Origin: Natrinema ejinorense
GTDB lineage: Archaea; Halobacteriota; Halobacteria; Halobacteriales; Natrialbaceae
DNA: 64,000 bases
Assembly (NCBI RefSeq): GCF_002494345.1
Contig: NZ_NXNI01000001.1
Coordinates: 3,100,001 to 3,164,000 of the forward strand
Direction of reading: 5' to 3'
Of the stretch, positions 57,112-64,000 are shown in pieces; position 1 is the first letter of the stretch, and the number at the start of each line of letters is the position of its first letter. Under the pieces are notes generated by a model. It saw nothing but the letters and a program-made list of their open reading frames with translations, was not told the origin of the DNA and searched no databases. Made by a program: the position numbers and the translations under genes.

Positions 57112-57145
57112 GAGAGAGCGACGTGTTGGGTCGGCCATCAGCCGA

Positions 57146-59569
57146 ATGTCCTACGAGACCACACGCACTCATTTGCTGGCCGAACTCGAGCGGATCGGGG
57201 ACCTCCTCGAGTCGTATGCGGTGACGAGCGAACCGGTTCCGTCGAGCAGCGATCTGACCCCCGTTGGCGAGATCGAGCTGGTATGCGACCCGACGACCCT
57301 GTCATTCGGACTTCCAACCGACACAGCGCGGCGCTTTGCAGACCGCGCGGCGGAAATCGACGAGCGCTGTCAGAACACGCCCGCAGAAGTCCCACTCCGA
57401 CTACGGATTCTGGCCGACCGATTCGACCTCTCTCGAGCCCATCTCGACGTGTTCGTGCTGGCACTCACACCCGAACTCGACACCGGGTATCAGGACATCT
57501 TCCACGAACTCCACGACGCCGCCGTAACGCATCCGACGGTCGAACTGATCGCCGAACTGTTTTCTCGGACCGAAGAACAGCGACTGGCTGCGACGGCACT
57601 GGTTAGCCCCGGCTCGCCACTCCGCCAGCACGACCTCGTAACCCTCTCCGAACCCGTCGGCAACAGCCGCTCCCATCAGCATCGCCTCGTGACCGTCGAT
57701 CCGCGACTGGTGTCGTATCTCGAGGGTCACGTCGACCTCGACCCCGCCCTCGAGCGGGTAGCCGACCTCCCTCCGCCCGATCGCACTCTCGAGGACCTCC
57801 AGCTCGAGCCACCACTCCACGACCGACTCGAGCGCATCGAATCGGAACCCAGCGGCCGCTACTATTTCCACGGGCCGGACGCCGACGAGCGCGACGCGGC
57901 GATCGAGGCGCTGGCGGACGACCGGCTGCTCCGTGCCTCGCTGCCGGCCGTGCTCGAGGCCGACGCGCTCGAGGGATTCCACCGGGAGGCACTCCTGCAG
58001 GACTGTCCCGTCCACCTCACCGACGCCGACGCGCTCGCCGAGCGGGGCGTCGAGTACTCGCTCGAGGACGTGTTCGACCGGTTCGACGACCTCCAGGCGG
58101 ACCTGTTCGTCACCGGGACCGAGGAGTGGCACCCGACGGGGACGATCGTCGGGATCGATTTTATCGTGGAGTTTCCCCGCCCATCGATCGACGCACGTCA
58201 TGCGTTCTGGGAGGAACGAGCGGACGAGCTACCCGCGGACGTCGATCCGGCGGTACTGGCAGGAACGTTCGAGCTGACCCGGAGCCAACTCGAGGCGGCG
58301 CTGGCGACGGCCCGATCGCTGGCCGACGGGGAGCCGACCGCTGGGGACGTCTACGAGGGCTGTCGCGCACAGTCTGCGGACGGGCTCGACGAGCTCGCCC
58401 AGCGGATCGAGCCCGCATACGACTGGACGGACATCCAGCTTCGCGAGAAGACCGAGCGCGAGCTCCGGCTGATCCGCGATCACGTTACGGGGCAGGCACG
58501 CATCTACGGCGAGTGGGGGTTCGCGGAGGGTGGATCGCGCACCGGCGGCGTCGTCGCGCTCTTCAAAGGGCCGTCGGGGACGGGAAAGACGATGGCCGCG
58601 GAGGTGCTCGCCAACGACGTCGGGATGGCGCTGTACAAGATCGACCTCTCGACGGTCGTCTCGAAGTACATCGGCGAGACCGAGGAGAATTTAGAACGGA
58701 TCTTTCAGGCCGCCGCCCAGTCGAACGCGATCTTGCTGTTCGACGAGGCGGACGCGGTCTTTGGCGACCGCGCCGAGGTCGCCGACGCAACCGATCGCTA
58801 CGCCAACGCCGAGGTCAACTACCTCCTCCAGCGCCTCGAGCGCTACGACGGCGTCGTCGTGTTGACGACCAACTACGCCTCGAACATCGACGACGCGTTC
58901 GGGCGTCGGATCGACCACTCGGTGTGGTTTCCAAACCCCGAACCGCCGGTCCGCGAGGCGATCTGGCGGGCCGCGGTCCCCGACGACGCCCCGACCGGCG
59001 ACCTCGAGTACGACCTCCTCGCGGAGGTCGAGTTGACGGGGGGTCAGATCGCGAAGATCGGGCGGCTGGCGGCGATCATGGCCGACGACCGTATCGGAAT
59101 GGAACAGATCGTGCATGCGATCGAAGACGAGGTCACCTCGCGGCTCCTGTATCCGATCGAGACGAGCGAGTACCGCCACCACCTCCGAAGCGTCGACGTC
59201 GAGGAGGAGTCCGACGACGACGAGGCGTTCGACGAGAAGGCAGGTGAGCGCTCGCCCGAAGCGGTCGTCCGGCTGTTTTTCGACCTGCTCGCCGACGGCG
59301 ACGGCGACCGCGCCCACGAGCTGTACCACTCCCGGACGCTAGCCGAGGAGTTCTCGCCCAAAGAACAGCTGATCCTCTCGCATGGCGAGCTCTCGATCGT
59401 CGGTGAGATCGACCGCGTCCGGGACGACCACGACCGCGTCGTGGTGGAACTCGAGCAGGAGCTCAACGGCGAACGAACGGCACAATCCTACGAACTACGG
59501 CCCGAAGAGGGTGCCTGGCGGATCTTCAACGTGCAGCGTGCACGCGAGGATATCGTCGTCGATCGATGA
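57146..59569 (+). CDS. eCIS-associated AAA+ ATPase (copy 2) with C-terminal NTF2-like domain
   Basis: 807 residues from MSYETTRTHLL. Walker A GPSGTGKT (475-482), Walker B AILLFDEADAVFGDR, sensor LTTNYASN and arginine finger FGRRIDHS. It is a full-length paralogue of 1076-3235, with 56 identical bases spanning 58634-58689. The C-terminal 105 residues (about 701-807: SPEAVVRLFFDLLADGDGDRAHELY..., EGAWRIFNVQRARE) are an addition resembling NTF2/SnoaL-like small domains, absent from copy 1. It is probably a loading or assembly ATPase for this island; the added domain may choose its partner. Divergent from DUF4157. Confidence 0.87.
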   Translation: MSYETTRTHLLAELERIGDLLESYAVTSEPVPSSSDLTPVGEIELVCDPTTLSFGLPTDTARRFADRAAEIDERCQNTPAEVPLRLRILADRFDLSRAHLDVFVLALTPELDTGYQDIFHELHDAAVTHPTVELIAELFSRTEEQRLAATALVSPGSPLRQHDLVTLSEPVGNSRSHQHRLVTVDPRLVSYLEGHVDLDPALERVADLPPPDRTLEDLQLEPPLHDRLERIESEPSGRYYFHGPDADERDAAIEALADDRLLRASLPAVLEADALEGFHREALLQDCPVHLTDADALAERGVEYSLEDVFDRFDDLQADLFVTGTEEWHPTGTIVGIDFIVEFPRPSIDARHAFWEERADELPADVDPAVLAGTFELTRSQLEAALATARSLADGEPTAGDVYEGCRAQSADGLDELAQRIEPAYDWTDIQLREKTERELRLIRDHVTGQARIYGEWGFAEGGSRTGGVVALFKGPSGTGKTMAAEVLANDVGMALYKIDLSTVVSKYIGETEENLERIFQAAAQSNAILLFDEADAVFGDRAEVADATDRYANAEVNYLLQRLERYDGVVVLTTNYASNIDDAFGRRIDHSVWFPNPEPPVREAIWRAAVPDDAPTGDLEYDLLAEVELTGGQIAKIGRLAAIMADDRIGMEQIVHAIEDEVTSRLLYPIETSEYRHHLRSVDVEEESDDDEAFDEKAGERSPEAVVRLFFDLLADGDGDRAHELYHSRTLAEEFSPKEQLILSHGELSIVGEIDRVRDDHDRVVVELEQELNGERTAQSYELRPEEGAWRIFNVQRAREDIVVDR

Positions 59570-59720
59570 GTCGTAGCGTTGACGGTGGAGTCGATCGATC
59601 CGTCGTGGAATCGACGAGTCACTGACGCTCTCGTCGGCTCCGACCCGACGGGACCGCGAGCGGGCCGTGCATGCATTCGCGACCGGACATGTTTTCTCCC
59701 TCCTTCCCAACGGTATGGGT

Positions 59721-60188
59721 ATGCAGGCATCCATCGACGCGGTTCGGGTCGCAGGGACGCCCCAGGGCCCGGTTCCGGTGGTCGTCCTCGCCGTCGAGGG
59801 GGAGGACGACGTCGTCCCGATCTTCATCGGCTTCAACGAGGCGACCAGCATCGCCCGTGGACTCGAGGCCGAAGATATCGGACGGCCGCTGACTCACGAC
59901 CTCCTGCTCGACGTCATGGAGGAACTGGGGAGCCGGATCGACCGCGTCGTCGTCACCGAGATCGAGGAGCGCGACGCCGGCCAGGGCGGGACCTACATCG
60001 CCGACATTCACCTCGAGACGCCCCGCGGCGAGACGGTCGTCGACGCCCGGCCCAGCGATTCACTCGCCCTGGCCGCCCGGACCAACGCCCCGATCGAGGT
60101 CAGCGAAGCGGTGTTCGCGGACAGTCGAGACGACAGCGAGAAGTTCGACGAACTCGAAGACATCCGCAACGTGTCGGGTGACATCTAG
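59721..60188 (+). CDS. Bifunctional nuclease family protein (DUF151)
   Basis: 155 residues. DUF151 pattern: VVVLAVEGEDDVVPIFIGFNEATSIARGLE, RPLTHDLLLDVMEELG, and DARPSDSLALAARTNAPIEVSEAVF. Members have been linked to nuclease activity, but the biological role is uncertain. ATG 59721 (MQASIDAVRV) was preferred; in-frame ATGs at 59715 and 59667 are possible. Its TAG stop is followed directly by the hisE ATG. Confidence 0.87.
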   Translation: MQASIDAVRVAGTPQGPVPVVVLAVEGEDDVVPIFIGFNEATSIARGLEAEDIGRPLTHDLLLDVMEELGSRIDRVVVTEIEERDAGQGGTYIADIHLETPRGETVVDARPSDSLALAARTNAPIEVSEAVFADSRDDSEKFDELEDIRNVSGDI

Positions 60189-60473
60189 ATGGACGAGACG
60201 CTCGCAGAACTGTTCGCCGTGATCGAAGATCGGAAGGAACGGTTGCCAGAGGACTCCTACACCGCCTCGCTGTTTACCCACGAGAAAGGCGAGAACGAAG
60301 TGCTGGAGAAACTCGGCGAGGAGACGACCGAACTCGTGCTGGCCGCGAAAGACGACGACCGCGAGGAGATCGCCCACGAGAGCGCCGACATCGTCTACCA
60401 CCTGCTCGTCTTGCTCGCGATGAAGGACATGGAGCTGTCGGACCTCGAGGCGGAACTCGAGGCACGACGCTGA
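60189..60473 (+). CDS. hisE: Phosphoribosyl-ATP pyrophosphatase
   Basis: 94 residues. MazG-like helical fold with metal-binding acidic residues in LGEETTELVLAAKDDDREEIAHESADIVYHLLVLLA. Second step of histidine synthesis. It starts on the base after the DUF151 stop, so the two are translated from one mRNA. No other his gene is present. Confidence 0.94.
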   Translation: MDETLAELFAVIEDRKERLPEDSYTASLFTHEKGENEVLEKLGEETTELVLAAKDDDREEIAHESADIVYHLLVLLAMKDMELSDLEAELEARR

Positions 60474-60486
60474 CGCGAGGGACCCC

Positions 60487-61569
60487 TCAGTCGAAGCCGC
60501 TAATCAACGTCACCAGCCACTGGGCCGGGTCCGGCCGGTCGCGCACCTCGACGCGGTCGACCCACTTCACCCACTGGAATCCCCTGCGGCCGGGTGCGAC
60601 GAGGCGGAGCGGCCCACCGTGGCCGTGGCTCAACCGCTCGCCGCCGACGTGGGTCGCCAACACGGCGTCGCGAGCCTCCTCGATCGGTAGCGTCCACCGG
60701 TAGCCGGTCACGGAGACGAACCGGACGTGAGTGGCGTCCGCGTCGGCGTCGACTCGCTCGAGCAGGTCGCCGACTCGAATTCCGCTCCACCGCTGGACCG
60801 TGTACCAGCCGCTCGTACAGTCCAGTAGCGCTTCGCGCTCCGCGTCGGGTTCGAGCGCGCCGAACTCGAGGTCGATCGGCGACGCGACCAGTCCGTCGAC
60901 GGACAGTGCCCAGGCGTCGCGGTCGATCGGATCGGGGTCGTCGGCCACCCACGAGGTGACCGGGAACGCGGCGTTCCCCGCCCCCTCCCGGGGTTGCGAA
61001 CCAGTGAATCGGCGGTCGCTACCGCCGGTCTCGAGGACCGCGTTCGCGAGACTCTGCAGACGAAGGACGACGGCACTGGCGACGAACAACCCGGCAAAGC
61101 GGATGGCAGTCCGCCGCCCCTCGAAGTCGACCCGTCGCGGGGGCCGGAAGCGAGTGGACAGGTGTGCGATCAGTAGCGGGACGAGTGCGAGACCGAAGCC
61201 GACGTGGACGGAGAGGAGCGTCCAATAGGCGATCCGGACGTCGAGTCCGGCAACCCAGAGGAATCCCGTCGACAGCGCACCGAGAGCTGCGACGGCGGTG
61301 AGTGCGGAGAGAGCGGTCGACGGCACCCAACGGTCACGATCGAGTATCCGACGCCGAACGCGGTACAGCTTGAACGCGAGCAGCGCGACGATGGTCACCC
61401 CCGCGATGCGGTGGAACTCGAAGACCGGCCACCCCGACGGTTGGCCGACGGTAAAGGAAAGCAGCCCGCTCGCGACCTCGAGGACGACGAGGGCGAACAG
61501 CGACCAGTCGACGAGCCGCGGTGCCGGCTGGACGCGGGCGAACACCGTTCGGAGTCGCGTCTCGCTCAT
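60487..61569 (-). CDS. Membrane molybdopterin oxidoreductase (cytochrome b561-like + sulfite-oxidase-like)
   Basis: 360 residues. The N-terminal 180 hold about four transmembrane helices with histidines placed as haem ligands (FEFHRIAG, LLSVHVGFG, LLIAHLSTR). The C-terminal part is a sulfite-oxidase/YedY-like Moco domain: TSWVADDPDPIDRDAWALSVDG, the molybdenum-ligating cysteine in LLDCTSGWYTVQRWSGI, and GHGGPLRLVAPGRRGFQWVKWV. Electrons may pass through the b-haems. ATG 61569 was preferred to 61665. No clear Tat signal precedes the domain, so topology is uncertain. Confidence 0.85.
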   Translation of the reverse strand: MSETRLRTVFARVQPAPRLVDWSLFALVVLEVASGLLSFTVGQPSGWPVFEFHRIAGVTIVALLAFKLYRVRRRILDRDRWVPSTALSALTAVAALGALSTGFLWVAGLDVRIAYWTLLSVHVGFGLALVPLLIAHLSTRFRPPRRVDFEGRRTAIRFAGLFVASAVVLRLQSLANAVLETGGSDRRFTGSQPREGAGNAAFPVTSWVADDPDPIDRDAWALSVDGLVASPIDLEFGALEPDAEREALLDCTSGWYTVQRWSGIRVGDLLERVDADADATHVRFVSVTGYRWTLPIEEARDAVLATHVGGERLSHGHGGPLRLVAPGRRGFQWVKWVDRVEVRDRPDPAQWLVTLISGFD

Positions 61570-61880
61570 CAGTCGACGTACGGTCCGCGAACAGAGAAAC
61601 CCCTCGGAGACGCCGTCGAACTCCGGGCGCTCCGCGATCGCAGTCGGCTTGCTGGCCGTCGACACCCCCAGAGACGGAGTGGAGAACGTGGCGCTCGCGG
61701 CCCTCGAGAGACGGCGCTGTCGTGGAAAAAGAACGCGCCGAAACGGCCGGCGACGGGTACGTGTTCGCGCGGGACGGCCGAGTGCGAACGTGTACTTTCA
61801 TTGTGGGGTAGGTTCCATACTCACCCATTGTGATAGCGGCAGGTCGGCGGTCGAGCCGACCGCGAACGGAGTGACGGCAC
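61570..61880. other. Divergent intergenic region, Mo-oxidoreductase / DUF4129 gene
   Basis: 311 bp with no gene seen. An open frame extends the oxidoreductase to 61665 but lacks features. No strong TATA box was found for either side. Confidence 0.5.
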
Positions 61881-64000
61881 GTGTCCGACGATACCACCAC
61901 TGACGACGCCGGCGGCGGGGCCGACTACCGGCAGGTCTCGTTCGTCGCACTCGCGGTACTCGCACTCGTGCTGGCCGCCGCGTTCGCACCCGGACTGACC
62001 GGCGGAAGCGACGCCGGATCGGAACCGGGGTTCGATTTTAATTTCGATTTCGACCCCAGTACCGACGGCGGCGGGGACGACGTCGACGGCGATGGCGGCG
62101 GTGAGAGTGACGACTCCGATGACGGGCCCGGCGAGGGGTTCGACTGGCGGCGATTGCTCGAGTTGCTCGACATCGGCGGCGACGAGGGCAACGGTACCGG
62201 CGAGACGGAAACCGAAGTGGATCCCCAGTGTGTCATCACGCTGGACCGGGAGCCGGTCCCCGGACGGGAGGTCACGGCGACGATCTACGACGACGGCGAG
62301 GCGCTCACCGACGCGCCGGTCTGGTTCGAGGACCGAAAGGTAGGCGAGACCGACGAAAACGGACGGGTGACCGGCGAGGTTCCGTACGTCGAAGAGCTGG
62401 TCATCCGCGTCGGAGGGACGACCAATCCGACGTGTCGAGCCGGAACGGGCACGTCGACGCGATCGACAGCGACCGCCGGAGTCGGCAGCCAGCAGCCGGC
62501 CAGTACGACCGAGCGTTCGAGCGGCCCGGCGGCGATGGCAACACCAGCCTCGAGTACGGGTTCGGAAGCGGCGTCTACAGTCCCGGCGGCGTCGACGATG
62601 GACTCGATGTCCACGCCGGACCAAGCGAGCGTCCAAAGCGAGACGGAGACGAACGCCACCAGCACCTACGAGGTCGAGGGGGAGGTCGAACTCGAGATCG
62701 AGGGCGATCCCTATCCCGGGGAGCCGATCACCGTCGAGGCCACCATCGAGGGGGAACCGATGAGCCAGGCAGCCGTCTCCGTCGACGGGACCGGCGTCGG
62801 CGAGACGGACGGGGACGGGCGGGCCACGGTGACGGTCCCCGACGACGGGGTCGACGCGTTCGAGATCGAGGTCGCCCGCGGCGAGTTCGCGGGGACGACG
62901 ACCGTCGATGTGTTGGTGCTCGAGGCGACGCTCGTCTCCGACGGACTCCTGCCGGTGCCCGGGAGCGACGGCGCAGTCGAAGCCACGGTCGGCGGCGAGC
63001 CGGTCGACGGGGCGACGGTAACCGTCGACGGCGAGTCCGACGGAACGACGGGGGCCGACGGCCGACTGGCGATCGAACTCCCGCGGGATCCGACGACGAC
63101 CGTGACGGTCACCACGGAGCGACAGACTGCAAGCACGTCGGTGGTCGGAACGTACGGCGTGAGCGCGCTGTTGATCGCGCTCATCCTCACCGTACTGGCA
63201 GCGCTTTCGTTCCGGATTTACGGCCGTCGCGGCCCCGCCGCGGTCGTCGGAGTCACGGCAGCGTTGCTGACAGTGCTCGTCGTCGAGGCGGTTTACGGGG
63301 CGACGGCTGCGCTCGCGGTACTCGGCATCGTCCTCCTGCTCGGCCTCGGCATCGTCGTGGGTCGGGCCGGCTGGGGTCGGCCGAGCCGCCGGAATCTGCC
63401 ATCGATCCGCGACCGGCTGGAGCGACTGACGTCGTGGCTCGTCGGGTTCACAGTCGGCGTTGTCGAACGGCTCGAGGCCGCCCTCGAGTGGGGGTACTCG
63501 CTGGCCGGGGCCGTCCGGGAGTGGCTCGAGTCGTTGCCCCGGTCGGGACGAGCCCTCTGGGCGCGGTTCGCCGCCTGGCTGCGGGGGCTCCCGCTTCGGA
63601 CGGTTGCGGCTGGCGTCGGGGCCCTCATCCTCGTCGCGGGCGGCTACGTCGTCGACGGCGGGCGGGGGGCGGCTCTCGTCGCCGTCGCGCTCGCCGTCGC
63701 CGGTGTGGTGGTGCGCCGACGCGACCGGGCGGAAACGGAAGCCGAACCGACAGCAGCGGACGAGGAGACGGCCGAGCCCACGGCCACGGAGACGGCTCCC
63801 GATCGCTCGGAAGACGAACGGCGCTCGTTCCGCGATCTGTGGCGGGCCTTCGCGCGCCGGGTCGAGCCGGGACGCTGGCGAACCCGAACGCCCGGCGAGA
63901 TCGAGCGCCGCGCCCTCTCGAAGGGGTATCCACGGCAGCCGGTTCGCGAGCTGACGACGCTCTTTCGCGAGGTGGAGTACGGCGGTCGAGCCCGCTCGAG
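61881..64000 (+). CDS. DUF4129 membrane protein with Ig-like repeats, cut by right edge
   Basis: 706 codons visible, continuing past the window. Starts at GTG 61881 (SDDTTTDDAGGG) with a first transmembrane helix (SFVALAVLALVLAAAFAP). A long extracytoplasmic part has three carboxypeptidase-regulatory/Ig-like repeats, each with a V..D/E..T.DGR core (near codons 120-170, 275-340 and 345-410). Then two hydrophobic helices (near 420-490), a basic amphipathic stretch, a further helix pair (near 570-610), and a DUF4129 beginning (RELTTLFREVEYGGRARS). In haloarchaea this family sits with MoxR and DUF58 genes and may act in envelope or complex maturation. Confidence 0.85.
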   Translation, partial: MSDDTTTDDAGGGADYRQVSFVALAVLALVLAAAFAPGLTGGSDAGSEPGFDFNFDFDPSTDGGGDDVDGDGGGESDDSDDGPGEGFDWRRLLELLDIGGDEGNGTGETETEVDPQCVITLDREPVPGREVTATIYDDGEALTDAPVWFEDRKVGETDENGRVTGEVPYVEELVIRVGGTTNPTCRAGTGTSTRSTATAGVGSQQPASTTERSSGPAAMATPASSTGSEAASTVPAASTMDSMSTPDQASVQSETETNATSTYEVEGEVELEIEGDPYPGEPITVEATIEGEPMSQAAVSVDGTGVGETDGDGRATVTVPDDGVDAFEIEVARGEFAGTTTVDVLVLEATLVSDGLLPVPGSDGAVEATVGGEPVDGATVTVDGESDGTTGADGRLAIELPRDPTTTVTVTTERQTASTSVVGTYGVSALLIALILTVLAALSFRIYGRRGPAAVVGVTAALLTVLVVEAVYGATAALAVLGIVLLLGLGIVVGRAGWGRPSRRNLPSIRDRLERLTSWLVGFTVGVVERLEAALEWGYSLAGAVREWLESLPRSGRALWARFAAWLRGLPLRTVAAGVGALILVAGGYVVDGGRGAALVAVALAVAGVVVRRRDRAETEAEPTAADEETAEPTATETAPDRSEDERRSFRDLWRAFARRVEPGRWRTRTPGEIERRALSKGYPRQPVRELTTLFREVEYGGRARS

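Overview
The window is chromosomal DNA of a halophilic archaeon (class Halobacteria, probably Natrialbaceae). The evidence is high G+C, strongly acidic proteins, split RNA polymerase subunits (A'/A'' and B'/B''), an HTH_10 (bacterio-opsin activator type) regulator, a HalOD1 protein, an MC1 chromosomal protein, a Tat-lipoprotein halocyanin, and many promoters with a TATA box about 26 bp upstream of an almost leaderless start codon. No rank below class can be proven from these bases alone.

Layout. 1-4.1 kb: one edge of an extracellular contractile injection system (eCIS) locus, with a DUF4157 metallopeptidase-like protein running off the left edge, a divergent AAA+ ATPase and a DUF4255 (Pvc16-like) cap protein. 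4.2-12.4 kb: RNA polymerase operon rpoH-rpoB2-rpoB1-rpoA1-rpoA2-nusA on the minus strand. 12.7-13.3 kb: two tRNA-Asp genes in a 154-bp duplication, each followed by a stray tRNA 3' end. 13.4-21.6 kb: metS, a GYD protein, pyk, a PurN-PurH fusion and purB. 21.7-28.9 kb: a complete succinylase-type diaminopimelate/lysine set (dapA-dapB-dapD, then lysA-dapF-dapE), split by a halocyanin gene on the other strand. 29.2-37.7 kb: htpX, a NYN protein, an Ntn amidase, hsp20, bcp, an irregular tRNA-His, pheA, narK, MC1 and an AbrB-like protein. 38-53.5 kb: tRNA methylthiotransferase, small redox and zinc-ribbon proteins, map, icd with a 56-bp tandem repeat on its 3' end, deoxyhypusine synthase, a histidine kinase, pdxT, an acetamidase-family protein, and a PAS/HTH_10 regulator with an overlapping leader ORF. 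53.7-59.6 kb: a second eCIS-like island. 59.7-64 kb: DUF151 nuclease, hisE, a membrane molybdopterin oxidoreductase and a DUF4129 protein cut by the right edge.

The most interesting part is the pair of eCIS-like modules. Both have a DUF4157 protein divergent from a large AAA+ ATPase, and both DUF4157 proteins start with nearly the same peptide. The second module has no structural gene in view. Instead, the DUF4157 gene is translationally coupled to two mutually homologous proteins I cannot assign to a family; they share a central YA[KR]W-x-VYRER block and differ at both ends. I read this as a satellite cargo or loading island serving the injection system whose edge is at the left, which is inference. 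The rest is housekeeping, with several families of dispersed palindromes in the gaps.
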